Shown: one piece after another, positions 27,525 through 35,905 of the stretch
Layout of the letters: every line of letters begins with the position of its first letter
How positions within the stretch are numbered: the stretch's first letter is position 1
Source: Pseudomonas paraglycinae
GTDB taxonomy: Bacteria > Pseudomonadota > Gammaproteobacteria > Pseudomonadales > Pseudomonadaceae
NCBI RefSeq assembly: GCF_021601625.1
Contig: NZ_BQHR01000010.1
Coordinates: 219,244-283,243, forward strand
DNA: 64,000 bases
Direction: 5' to 3'
The notes under the pieces: model-generated
What the model was told of the DNA's origin: nothing
Seen by the model: the letters and a program-made list of their open reading frames with translations, nothing else
Databases searched by the model: none
Program-made: the position numbers and the translations under genes

Positions 27525-29051
27525 TCAGCCCGCCGCTCCGATCCCGGTGGTGGTGCGGATCCGCCCCTCGAGCCGTCGTTTCAACCCGCGCGACTCGATC
27601 AACAGCTTCGCCCCCTTGGCCGCATTCGCCCGGCCCCACTCTTCGAGCAGTTCCAGACACGAATGGTCGATGTAGCTCAGGTTATTGAGCGGCACATGCA
27701 CCGTGGTGCCCGGCGGAATGCTGCCCAGTACCTGAGTCAGTGCCGGCACTTTGAGGAACGTCGCGGCGCCCACCAGGCGCAACTCCATTTCCCCGTCCTG
27801 CGGCAGATCGATCAGGCTGATTTTCAGGCGTGAGGCCTTGAACGCCAGTTTCACCAGGGTCAGACCGAAACCGATCAGCACGCCGGTCAACAGGTCGGTG
27901 AAGATGATCGCCAGTGCTGTGGCGGCGTAGGTGAACATCGGCATCCGGCCATATCGGGCCAGACCACGGAATGCCTTGAGGTCCACCAGTTTGAAGCCGG
28001 TGTAGACCAGAACGCCCGCCAGACTCGCCACCGGAATGCTCTGCAACACGCTCGACAGCAACAGCACGAACGCCAGCAGCCACAGGCCATGGAAAATCGT
28101 CGAGTAGCGTGTGGTGGCGCCGGCCTGGACGTTGGCCGAACTGCGCACGATCACCCCCGTCATCGGCAGCGCGCCGACCAGACCGCAAAGCATGTTGCCG
28201 ACGCCTTGCGCGGACAGCTCCCGGTCGAAATCCGAACGCGGGCCGCTGTGCATGCGATCCACCGCAGCGGCGGACAGCAGGGTTTCGGCGCTGGCGATGA
28301 AGGCGACGGCGAATGCGGCGATCAGCAGCGTTGGATCGGCGAGACTGAGCAGATCCGCCGGTTTCAGCCAGTCGATGGCTTCGGCGAGATTCTCTGGCAC
28401 TTCAACCCGTTTCACTTGCAACGCCAACAGCAGGCTGGCGCCTGTCGCCAGCCCGACCCCGAGCAGCGCGCCCGGAATAAAGCGCAGCGAATGCGGGCGG
28501 AATTTCTCCCACAACCACATCACGGCTATGGTCGACAGCCCGAGCAACCCGGCCTGCCAGCCTAAGGACGGCAAGGCCTGCGCCACTGCGCCGGGGAATG
28601 CCGTGAGGTTGTCGAGGCCGGAGGGTTTCGGTGACGCATCGAGCATCACATGCACTTGCGACAGCACAATCAGCACGCCAATCCCCGCGAGCATGCCGTA
28701 CACCACCGCTGGCGCCGTGACCCGAAACCAGCAACCGAGCTTCAGCCGTCCGGCCACCAGTTGCAGAAAACCGGCGAGCAGCAGGATCGGCCCGAGCATT
28801 TCGATGCCGTGCTGGCGCACCAGCTCGAACACCAGCACCGCCAGACCCGCCGCCGGCCCGCTGACCTGCAACGGCGACCCCGCCAGCCAGCCCACCACCA
28901 GACCGCCGATGATCCCGGTGATCAGGCCTTTGGCCGGCGGCAGCCCTGACGCAATGGCAATGCCCATGCACAGCGGCAGGGCGACCAGAAACACAACCAC
29001 TGAAGCGAGCAGCTCCCGTGGCAACACAGCTTTCAATTGAGCCGCACGCAT
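27525..29051 (-). CDS. SulP family anion transporter, probable bicarbonate transporter
   Basis: 508 residues: about eleven or twelve membrane helices with SulP signatures (LVALPLCMGIAIASGLPPAKGLITGIIGG; SGPAAGLAVLV) and a C-terminal STAS domain (about 420-508, VHVPLNNLSYIDHSCLELLEEW). The beta-carbonic anhydrase gene lies immediately upstream on the same strand, which points to bicarbonate rather than sulfate as substrate. That assignment is inference from context; the family also carries sulfate and C4-dicarboxylates. Confidence 0.85.
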   Translation of the reverse strand: MRAAQLKAVLPRELLASVVVFLVALPLCMGIAIASGLPPAKGLITGIIGGLVVGWLAGSPLQVSGPAAGLAVLVFELVRQHGIEMLGPILLLAGFLQLVAGRLKLGCWFRVTAPAVVYGMLAGIGVLIVLSQVHVMLDASPKPSGLDNLTAFPGAVAQALPSLGWQAGLLGLSTIAVMWLWEKFRPHSLRFIPGALLGVGLATGASLLLALQVKRVEVPENLAEAIDWLKPADLLSLADPTLLIAAFAVAFIASAETLLSAAAVDRMHSGPRSDFDRELSAQGVGNMLCGLVGALPMTGVIVRSSANVQAGATTRYSTIFHGLWLLAFVLLLSSVLQSIPVASLAGVLVYTGFKLVDLKAFRGLARYGRMPMFTYAATALAIIFTDLLTGVLIGFGLTLVKLAFKASRLKISLIDLPQDGEMELRLVGAATFLKVPALTQVLGSIPPGTTVHVPLNNLSYIDHSCLELLEEWGRANAAKGAKLLIESRGLKRRLEGRIRTTTGIGAAG

Positions 29052-29141
29052 GGCGATACTCCCGAAGTTTTCTTCAGGCGTGGCAAGGCCTGGCCGCTGA
29101 AACAGCGGCCGGCGTCAAACCACACAGATTTTTAGGAGGAT

Positions 29142-29873
29142 TTAGAAGCGCGCTTTGGGCGTCGCCACCGGGATCGGATGGCTGCCGTCGAGCGGCAGGA
29201 AGCATCCCTGATCCGCGTCGTAAGCTTTGATTTCGCTGGTTTCGATGTTGTAGACCCAGCCATGGATGAACAGATGACCGTTCGCCATGCGCGAGGCTAC
29301 CGAAGGATGGGTACGCAAGTGCTGCAGTTGGGCGATGACGTTTTCCTCGGTGAGGATCGGCATGCTTTCTTTTTCGTCGGCGCAGTTGCAGTTGTCATGC
29401 ACCATGGTTTTCGCGACTTCGGCGTGGCGCAGCCAGGCTTTGACCGTCGGCATCTTTTCCAGGCTGTCCGGGTTGAGCACCGCGCGCATGGCGCCGCAGT
29501 CGGAGTGGCCGCAGATGATGATGTGCTGCACGCCAAGTGCCAGAACCGCATATTCGATGGCGGTGGAAACGCCGCCGTTCATCTGGCCGTAGGGTGGCAC
29601 CACGTTGCCGACGTTCCGCGTCACGAACAGATCGCCGGGCGAACTCTGGGTGATCAGTTCGGGCACGATGCGCGAATCGGCGCAGGTGATGAACATGGCC
29701 CGTGGCGACTGGGCCGTGGCGAGTTTCTTGAAGAGTTCTTCCTGCTGCGGAAAGACCTCATGATGAAAATGCAAAAAGCCGTCAACGATACGATTCAACG
29801 CTGCATCGGCGGATTCCGCCACAGGGGCGGCTTGCGCCGACGCAGCCAACGGCTGTTTATCCTTGTCACTCAT
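29142..29873 (-). CDS. Beta-class carbonic anhydrase
   Basis: 243 residues with the complete zinc site: Cys64 and the Asp66-Arg68 dyad in TCADSRIVPE, His123 and Cys126 in CGHSDCGAM. It interconverts CO2 and bicarbonate. No signal peptide is seen, so it is cytoplasmic. It precedes the SulP gene by 90 nt and is probably in one operon with it, giving a bicarbonate supply or pH-homeostasis pair. It corresponds by position to the beta-CA next to the cox cluster of P. aeruginosa. Confidence 0.93.
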   Translation of the reverse strand: MSDKDKQPLAASAQAAPVAESADAALNRIVDGFLHFHHEVFPQQEELFKKLATAQSPRAMFITCADSRIVPELITQSSPGDLFVTRNVGNVVPPYGQMNGGVSTAIEYAVLALGVQHIIICGHSDCGAMRAVLNPDSLEKMPTVKAWLRHAEVAKTMVHDNCNCADEKESMPILTEENVIAQLQHLRTHPSVASRMANGHLFIHGWVYNIETSEIKAYDADQGCFLPLDGSHPIPVATPKARF

Positions 29874-30111
29874 GATTCATCCTCATTGGCGGATTCGGGG
29901 AGTCGTTCCCGTGTATTCCGGTGTGAAGCCAGTGGCTGTTTAGAACATCCGGGTCATCCCGACCCGTCAGTCACTCGATGAACAAGGTAACCGCCGAAAC
30001 TTAACTCAAACTGAATCAAGCGCTCTAGAACGTGTGTTCCAGGTCACAAAAAACGTGACCGGCGTAAACCGGGCCCAGCATTCCTTCCTCTCAACCATAG
30101 GCCAATTGACC

Positions 30112-31170
30112 CTAAATCAGCGCTATCTGGCGACCCGGCGGACAGAAGGCTGTGCAGTCGAGGTTGAAGCCTTCGCGGTGATTGAGCCCCAGGCGCTTGA
30201 TCGCTTTGGCGAAGCGCTGGGCGAGCAGATCGGCGAACGGACCCTCGCCGCGCATCCGGGCACCGAAACGGCTGTCGTAAAGCTCGCCGCCACGGCTCTG
30301 GCGGATCAGGCTCAACACATGCGCCGCACGTTGCGGGTAGTGCGCCTCAAGCCATTCCTCGAACAGCGGCGCCACCTCCAGCGGCAGGCGCAGCATCATG
30401 TAGGCCGCGCTCTGGGCACCGGCGGCGTGGGCTTCGGTCAGCAGGCTTTCGATTTCGCTGTCGTTGATCATCGGAATCATCGGCGAACACAGCACACCGA
30501 CCGGAATCCCCGCCTCGCGCATCACCCGAATCGCCCGCAACCGGGCCTTGGGCGCAGCGGCGCGGGGTTCGAGGATGCGTTTGAGTTCGTCGTCCAGGGT
30601 GGTCAGGCTGATCATCACCGCCACCAGCTGTTGTTGCGCCAGTTCGGTGAGCAGGTCGAGGTCGCGCAGGATCAGCGAGCCCTTGGTGACGATGGTCACC
30701 GGATGCCGGTAGCGCAGCAGCACTTCGAGGGTCTGGCGTGTGATCCGGTGTTCGCGTTCGATCGGCTGATAGGGATCGGTATTGGAGCCGAGGTTGATCG
30801 GCGCGCATTGATAGCCTTTTTTCCCCAGCTGTTCTTCCAGCACCTGGGCGGCGTTGGTTTTGGCGATCAGTTTGGTTTCGAAATCCAGCCCCGGCGACAT
30901 GTCCCAATAGGCGTGGCTGGGTCGTGCATAGCAATAAATGCAGCCGTGCTCGCAGCCGCGATAGGGATTGATCGAGCGGTCGAACGGCAGGTCCGGCGAG
31001 GTGTTGCGGGTGATGATGGTCTTCGCGGTTTCGAAGCTGACTTCGGTGCCCTGGGTCAAAGGCACTTCCTGAAACCAGCCGTCATCCTCGGCCACCGAAC
31101 GACTCGGCGCGAAGCGGTTGTGCGGGTTGGTCGCGGTGCCGCGACCGCGCGGGGGCAAGGGGCTGGTCAT
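30112..31170 (-). CDS. PA0069-type radical SAM protein (SplB-like), SOS-controlled
   Basis: 352 residues. The radical SAM cluster is RGCEHGCIYCYARPSHAYW (Cys73, Cys77, Cys80; CxxxCxxC), in the arrangement found in spore photoproduct lyase-like proteins. Later segments NLGSNTDPYQPIE and PVTIVTKGSLILRDLDLL are typical of this group. The substrate is unknown. ATG 31170 has AAAGGA 8 nt upstream; the in-frame ATG at 31194 lies inside the LexA box and is rejected. A perfect LexA site at the promoter suggests a DNA-damage role. Confidence 0.88.
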   Translation of the reverse strand: MTSPLPPRGRGTATNPHNRFAPSRSVAEDDGWFQEVPLTQGTEVSFETAKTIITRNTSPDLPFDRSINPYRGCEHGCIYCYARPSHAYWDMSPGLDFETKLIAKTNAAQVLEEQLGKKGYQCAPINLGSNTDPYQPIEREHRITRQTLEVLLRYRHPVTIVTKGSLILRDLDLLTELAQQQLVAVMISLTTLDDELKRILEPRAAAPKARLRAIRVMREAGIPVGVLCSPMIPMINDSEIESLLTEAHAAGAQSAAYMMLRLPLEVAPLFEEWLEAHYPQRAAHVLSLIRQSRGGELYDSRFGARMRGEGPFADLLAQRFAKAIKRLGLNHREGFNLDCTAFCPPGRQIALI

Positions 31171-31186
31171 CACGGGTGTCCTTTGT

Positions 31187-31202
31187 CTGTACATGCATAC
31201 AG
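31187..31202. promoter_or_regulatory. LexA box upstream of the radical SAM gene
   Basis: CTGTACATGCATACAG matches the gammaproteobacterial LexA consensus CTG-N10-CAG, with the extended CTGT...ACAG ends and a symmetrical AT-containing centre. It lies 17 nt upstream of the chosen start, where it would block transcription until SOS induction. The orthologous gene in P. aeruginosa is reported as LexA-regulated. Confidence 0.85.
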
Positions 31203-31403
31203 TATCCGCAAGGTGGCGGAGGATCCACTACCGTTCAGCCGTCGATCAATAAATCGAGCGGTTAGTTGCAAGTTTGTCTAGAGCTAAAGTTGTAGTTGTG
31301 CAAATTGAAGAAACATAAGTTGGCTGTTCGTTTACTGTTCAAGTTCGTAGTATCCACTTCGCTTCACACCACTTGACTATATAAAAGACAAAAGGATTTG
31401 ATG

Positions 31404-31706
31404 ATGTCGTTTTTTAATTCGCGCGGTATTTTTCTGCAACTGATGCAGCCCGGTCCATCGGAACCCAATACACTGGTTTCCATGCAACTGGCGCGTAAGG
31501 AACTGGGCTGGGATGCCGAGGCTGGCGTGCAGACCGAAATGCTGGTTGATCCGATTTTTGTCACCGCCACCTCCCGGGATGGCGGCCATACCTTCAGCAT
31601 TGGCCGTCTGGAGCACGATGTGGATCGTGACGGTGAAATCGGTGAGCAGGATCGAGCCAAACTGGTTGCTCTGGCCAAAGCCTATGCCAGTATTACCAAT
31701 CCGTAA
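31404..31706 (+). CDS. Small hypothetical protein
   Basis: 100 residues (MSFFNSRGIFLQLMQPGPSE), no signal peptide, one central segment with DPIFVTATSRDGGHTFSI and an acidic C-terminal half. GGA lies 7 nt upstream of ATG 31404; ATG 31401 is also possible. The upstream 200 nt is unusually AT-rich for this window. It is single, between the SOS-linked radical SAM gene (divergent) and the gluconate dehydrogenase operon (convergent). The family is not recognised. Confidence 0.6.
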   Translation: MSFFNSRGIFLQLMQPGPSEPNTLVSMQLARKELGWDAEAGVQTEMLVDPIFVTATSRDGGHTFSIGRLEHDVDRDGEIGEQDRAKLVALAKAYASITNP

Positions 31707-31721
31707 CAGTCATTAAATAAA

Positions 31722-31753
31722 TAACCCCTGCATGACTGATCATGCAGGGGTTA
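31722..31753. terminator. Strong palindrome between small gene and gluconate dehydrogenase operon
   Basis: A perfect 14-bp stem TAACCCCTGCATGA / TCATGCAGGGGTTA with a CTGA loop, between two convergent genes (stops at 31706 and 31760). There is no clean T-tract on the plus side; on the minus side the stem is followed by TTATTTATT. Transcription termination is the likely role. Confidence 0.65.
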
Positions 31754-31759
31754 CTGCGT

Positions 31760-33067
31760 TTAGTTGTGGTTTGTTACTTGTCCGAGATCACCGGCTGATG
31801 TTGTAGTCATATCGTCGGTACGTAACTTGGCAACATCTTTTGCGGTGACGGTGGAGCCCTTGTTACCCCAACTTCCACGAATAAAGCTCACGACATCCGC
31901 CACTTCCTGATCCGACAGACGCCAGGCGAAACCCGGCATGGTGAAGGTCGATGGCGCTGCGTGCGTCGCAGGCAAGGTGCCGCCCTTGAGCACAATGTGG
32001 ATAAGCGAGGTCGGGTCGTCCGATTGCAACACCGGATTGCCTGCCAGCGCCGGGAACACCCGGGTGTAGCCGTGGCCGTCCGTGCGGTGGCACGCCGCGC
32101 AGTTGTCGATGTACACAGACGCGCCACGCTGACTGTCATCACCGTTCCACAAGGCCTTGGCAGCTTTCTCGTCGTACTGGTGCGGCTGGTCGGCAGGATC
32201 ATTGGCTGGCAGCGATTTCAGGTAGCGGGCAATCGCGGTCAGGTCGGCGTCGGTCATGTACTGCATGCTGTGGGTGACCACGTCGCTCATGCCGCCGAAC
32301 ACCGCACTGCGGTCGCTGCGACCGGTTTTGAGGAACTGCACCAGTTGTTCTTCGCTCCAGCTGCCGAGACCGTCCTTGTAGTCGCCGCGCAGGCTCTTGG
32401 CGATCCAGCCTTCCAGCGGCGCACTGCCTGACAGAAAACTGCTGCCTTCGGCCGCGCTCAGGGATTTTTCCTGCATGGTCAGGGCCCGTGGCGTATGGCA
32501 GGCGCCGCAATGTCCGAGGCCTTCCACCAGATACGCCCCACGGCTGACGACGGCATCCTCCGACGCGGCTTTGTAATCCTCGACCTTCGGCGCGAACAGC
32601 CAGCGCCAGCCCATCAGCGGCCAGCGCATGCTCAGTGGCCACGGGATGTCGCTGGCCTTGTTCTCTTGCGCCACCGGTTCCACGCCGTGCATGAAGTAGG
32701 CGTAAAGCGCCTGCATGTCCGTTTCGCTGACGCGGGCGTAGGACGGATATGGCATCGCCGGGTACAAGGTATTGCCGTTTTTGGCCACGCCATGGCGCAC
32801 GGCCTGGTCGAAATCCTCGAAACTGTAGTCACCGACGCCGGTTTTATCCGGGGTGATGTTGGTCGAGTAGATCGTGCCGATCGGGGTTTCCATCGGCAGG
32901 CCACCGGCGAACGGCTTGCCGTCCCTGGCCGTGTGGCAGGCCACACAGTCGCCGGCTCGGGCGAGGTATTCGCCTTGCTTGATCAAGGATTGATCAACTT
33001 CGGCGCCATGAACGGCAGTGCTGCCGAGCAGGGCCAGGGTCGCGATAACGAGAGTCTTCATGGTCAT
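31760..33067 (-). CDS. Gluconate 2-dehydrogenase cytochrome c subunit
   Basis: 435 residues: signal peptide (about 1-21), then three cytochrome c domains with CVACH (about 41-45), CGACH (about 188-192) and CAACH (about 325-329). The three-haem architecture is that of the membrane-associated cytochrome subunit of gluconate and related alcohol dehydrogenases, which passes electrons from the flavoprotein to ubiquinone or oxidase. It is last in the three-gene operon, 6 nt after the flavoprotein stop. Confidence 0.9.
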   Translation of the reverse strand: MTMKTLVIATLALLGSTAVHGAEVDQSLIKQGEYLARAGDCVACHTARDGKPFAGGLPMETPIGTIYSTNITPDKTGVGDYSFEDFDQAVRHGVAKNGNTLYPAMPYPSYARVSETDMQALYAYFMHGVEPVAQENKASDIPWPLSMRWPLMGWRWLFAPKVEDYKAASEDAVVSRGAYLVEGLGHCGACHTPRALTMQEKSLSAAEGSSFLSGSAPLEGWIAKSLRGDYKDGLGSWSEEQLVQFLKTGRSDRSAVFGGMSDVVTHSMQYMTDADLTAIARYLKSLPANDPADQPHQYDEKAAKALWNGDDSQRGASVYIDNCAACHRTDGHGYTRVFPALAGNPVLQSDDPTSLIHIVLKGGTLPATHAAPSTFTMPGFAWRLSDQEVADVVSFIRGSWGNKGSTVTAKDVAKLRTDDMTTTSAGDLGQVTNHN

Positions 33068-33073
33068 CGCTCC

Positions 33074-34858
33074 TTAAGCCTGAACCAGCGGGCCGGGGTT
33101 TTTCAGGTAATGCTCGCGGATCGCTTTCGCCGACCAGTAGGTCAGCGCGGCAACCAGGCCGGTCGGGTTGTAGCCCAGGCCTTGCGGGAATGCCGAGGCG
33201 CCCGGGACGAATACGTTGTGCACGTCCCAGCTCTGCAGGTAGCGGTTCAGCGCGCTGGTCTTCGGATCGGTGCCCATGATCGCGCCACCGTTGAGGTGGG
33301 TGGTCTGGTACGACGCGGTGTTGAAGTGGTCGCCGACTTTCTTGCCGATCACGGCGATGGCTTTCGGGCCCATGGCCTCGGCGATCTTGCCCATTTTCTC
33401 GACCATGAAGCGGTTCATCTTGATGTCGTTTTCCTGCCAGTCGAACGTCATCCGCAGCAGCGGCATGCCGTAGGCATCGCGGTACACCGGGTCCAGATCG
33501 AGGTAGTTGCCACGGTAGGACTGATGCGCGCCGTGGGCGTCCATCGACACTTGGTGGGTGTAGTAATCGGCGGTGGCGCGTTTCCACGCACTGCCCCAGG
33601 CCGGAGTGCCCGGCGGGTTGGAGGTGCCGGCGATCGGTCGGCTGCCGGCCTGGTTGACCCACATCGGCGAGCCACCGACGAAGCCATGCGGCCCGTGATC
33701 GAAGTTGTCGGCGTTGAAGTCATCCACCGCCACACCGTTGCCGCCGGCGCCGATGAAGTTGTTGGTGTGGGTGTCCTTGTCGAAGAACGCCTTGATGGTG
33801 GCCATGTTCTGGTAGGCGAAGTTGCGCCCGACCACGCCTTCACCGCTGACCGGGTCGTAGGGTTTGCCGATGCCGGAAAGCAGCATCAGGCGCACGTTGT
33901 GCAACTGGAACGCGCCGAGGATCACCAGATCCGCCGGTTGTTCGATCTCGCGACCCTGGCCGTCGATGTAGGTGACGCCGGTGGCCTTGGTTTTCGTGCT
34001 GTCGAGGTTGACCCGCAGCACATGAGCGTTCGGCCGCAGTTCGAAATTCGGCAGCGGCTTCAGCGCCGGCAGAATGTTCACGTTCGGCGACGCTTTGGAA
34101 TACATGTAGCAAACGTAACCGCTGCAGAAACCGCAGAAGTTGCACGGGCCCATCTGCGCACCGTAGGGATTGGTGTACGGCCCCGACGTATTTGCGGAAG
34201 GCAGGTTGTAGGGTTTGTAACCGACTTCGGTAGCCGCTTTGCCGAACAGCTGTGCGGAAACCGTGTTTTTCTGCGCTTCCAGCGGGAACGGGTTCGAGCG
34301 ATCCGGTGCGTACGGGTTGCCGCCCTTGCCCTGACCGACCAGTTGGCCATTCACGGTCCAGGCCTGGCCGGAGGTGCCGAAGACTTTTTCGGCGAAATCG
34401 AAGAACGGTTCCAGCTCTTCATAGCTGACGCCGAAGTCCTGGATGGTCATGTCCTTGGGGATGAAGCTTTTGCCGTAGCGCTCTTCGTAGTGGCTGCGCA
34501 TGCGCAACTCGATCGGGTCGACCCGAAAGTGCACGCCCGACCAGTGCAAACCGGCGCCGCCCACGCCATTGCCCGGCAGGAACGCGCCCAACTGGCGGTT
34601 CGGCAGGGCGATGTCGTTGACGCTGTGACGGATGGTGACGGTTTCCTTGGAAACGTCCTGGAAGAGTTTTTTCCGCACGCTGTAGGTGAGTTCGTCGATC
34701 ACCTGGGGATAGTTGCCGTCCGGGTAGGTGTCCTGCATCGGTCCGCGTTCCAGCGCCAGCACGTTGAGTCCGGCTTCGGTCAGCTCCTTGGCCATGATCG
34801 CGCCTGTCCAGCCGAAACCGACGATCACTGCGTCGACCTTCTTCATTACCGTTGCCAT
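33074..34858 (-). CDS. Gluconate 2-dehydrogenase flavoprotein subunit (GMC oxidoreductase)
   Basis: 594 residues. The FAD-binding Rossmann motif is VDAVIVGFGWTGAIMAKELTEAG (Gly-x-Gly-x-x-Gly with a later Glu), followed by the GMC-type GNGVGGAGLHWSGVHFR and the C-terminal GGAIMGTDPKTSALN and FVPGASAFPQGLGYNPTGLVAALTY. It oxidises gluconate to 2-ketogluconate in the periplasm. ATG 34858 (MATVMKK) is chosen because the upstream extension overlaps the small-subunit gene. Export would depend on the Tat signal of that subunit. Confidence 0.9.
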   Translation of the reverse strand: MATVMKKVDAVIVGFGWTGAIMAKELTEAGLNVLALERGPMQDTYPDGNYPQVIDELTYSVRKKLFQDVSKETVTIRHSVNDIALPNRQLGAFLPGNGVGGAGLHWSGVHFRVDPIELRMRSHYEERYGKSFIPKDMTIQDFGVSYEELEPFFDFAEKVFGTSGQAWTVNGQLVGQGKGGNPYAPDRSNPFPLEAQKNTVSAQLFGKAATEVGYKPYNLPSANTSGPYTNPYGAQMGPCNFCGFCSGYVCYMYSKASPNVNILPALKPLPNFELRPNAHVLRVNLDSTKTKATGVTYIDGQGREIEQPADLVILGAFQLHNVRLMLLSGIGKPYDPVSGEGVVGRNFAYQNMATIKAFFDKDTHTNNFIGAGGNGVAVDDFNADNFDHGPHGFVGGSPMWVNQAGSRPIAGTSNPPGTPAWGSAWKRATADYYTHQVSMDAHGAHQSYRGNYLDLDPVYRDAYGMPLLRMTFDWQENDIKMNRFMVEKMGKIAEAMGPKAIAVIGKKVGDHFNTASYQTTHLNGGAIMGTDPKTSALNRYLQSWDVHNVFVPGASAFPQGLGYNPTGLVAALTYWSAKAIREHYLKNPGPLVQA

Positions 34859-34860
34859 GC

Positions 34861-35607
34861 TCACGCCCTCTCGCCGCGAATCGAAACTGCCGGGAAGGGG
34901 TACTGCTCGTTGCGTTCCACCCAATCCATGAAATCGGCGCGGGCGCCGGGGAAGCCGATCATGGTCCAGCCGACCATGCCTTTATTGCCGCCGTGGATCG
35001 GGTCGCAGAAGAACCCTTCCTTGGTGTTTTGCAGCAGCAGACTGAAGAAAATCTTCGCCGGAACCGCGTCGAATTGCGGTTTTCCGGCTTCAAGCTGCTT
35101 GAGCAGATCGTCTCGGGTAGCGCTGTCTTGCTCGGCAAATGTTTTACCGTTGATGGATTTTGCCCACTGATCCGTGGCGGCAATGCCGAGGCGATAGATC
35201 TCTTTTGGCACCAGTTTGCTCTGCCAGCCCATCTCTGGCGCGGCGTCGGCATTGAACGGGCCCTGCATGTACCAAAGAGCACCGGCGGCGTACGGGGTGT
35301 TCATCTGACGGTCGATGTATTCCGGCACGCCAGCTTCGAGTGCACCTGGGCCTTGCGCATCGTTGGGGATCAACTGCGCGACGGCGGCATTGATGAACGC
35401 CCACTCTTCGGCGGTGAAGTAGCTCGGCTGATAAGTGCTGGCCTCAAAGGCGGCCGTTTTCGCCGGAGCTGTGGCAGGCGCGCTTTCAGGCGCTGCTTGC
35501 AGCACCGTGCTGCCGAGACCGCTGCCGGCCAGAGTCACGACCGGAATCAGGGTCAGGGATTTGCGCAAAAACTCACGCCGCGGGTTGTCTCGATCTTCAT
35601 CAGACAT
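34861..35607 (-). CDS. Gluconate 2-dehydrogenase subunit 3 (Tat-exported)
   Basis: 248 residues with a twin-arginine signal (RREFLRKSLTLIPVVTLAGSG) and the gluconate dehydrogenase subunit 3 domain (YFTAEEWAFINAAVAQLIPNDAQGPGALEAGVPEYIDRQM). It is first in the operon, 2 nt from the flavoprotein gene. This subunit escorts the cofactor-loaded flavoprotein through Tat and stabilises the complex. Together the three genes encode a periplasmic gluconate oxidation route to the respiratory chain. Confidence 0.9.
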   Translation of the reverse strand: MSDEDRDNPRREFLRKSLTLIPVVTLAGSGLGSTVLQAAPESAPATAPAKTAAFEASTYQPSYFTAEEWAFINAAVAQLIPNDAQGPGALEAGVPEYIDRQMNTPYAAGALWYMQGPFNADAAPEMGWQSKLVPKEIYRLGIAATDQWAKSINGKTFAEQDSATRDDLLKQLEAGKPQFDAVPAKIFFSLLLQNTKEGFFCDPIHGGNKGMVGWTMIGFPGARADFMDWVERNEQYPFPAVSIRGERA

Positions 35608-35905
35608 GGGTAATGCACCTCATCAGGCATTGATGGTTGTCAGCCGTTTCTGCGAACGGCTCAAGAATTTTCTGGCTGCGACGTGGCCGGAATGACCGGG
35701 AGAAAGGCGACGCGTCTGCAACATGATGTGACAAATGGTAGCAGGCTAAGCAACCGGATGAACCGATTCAGCCGAAAAAAGACCGCTTTTCGACCAAGGG
35801 AGCCGGCGTATTCACGATTCTTTTACAAGCGCCTCACGGGGATTTGACTACGTGGCTAGCAAGCTGCGGCCTTCACTGACGAAACCCACACGGTCGCCGT
35901 AAAGC
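35608..35905. other. Divergent intergenic region between gluconate dehydrogenase operon and TpbA-like gene
   Basis: About 300 nt without a supported gene. It should carry the promoters of both divergent units. The middle is AT-rich (around 35775-35830). No clear operator palindrome was recognised. Confidence 0.5.

Noticed and set aside
31171-31194. ATG 31194 as start of the radical SAM protein
   Set aside because: It lies inside the LexA box and has no Shine-Dalgarno; ATG 31170 has AAAGGA at 8 nt.
32495-35170. An 891-codon plus-strand frame opposite the gluconate dehydrogenase genes
   Set aside because: It runs antisense across three well-supported genes and shows no recognisable domain; a product of codon bias.
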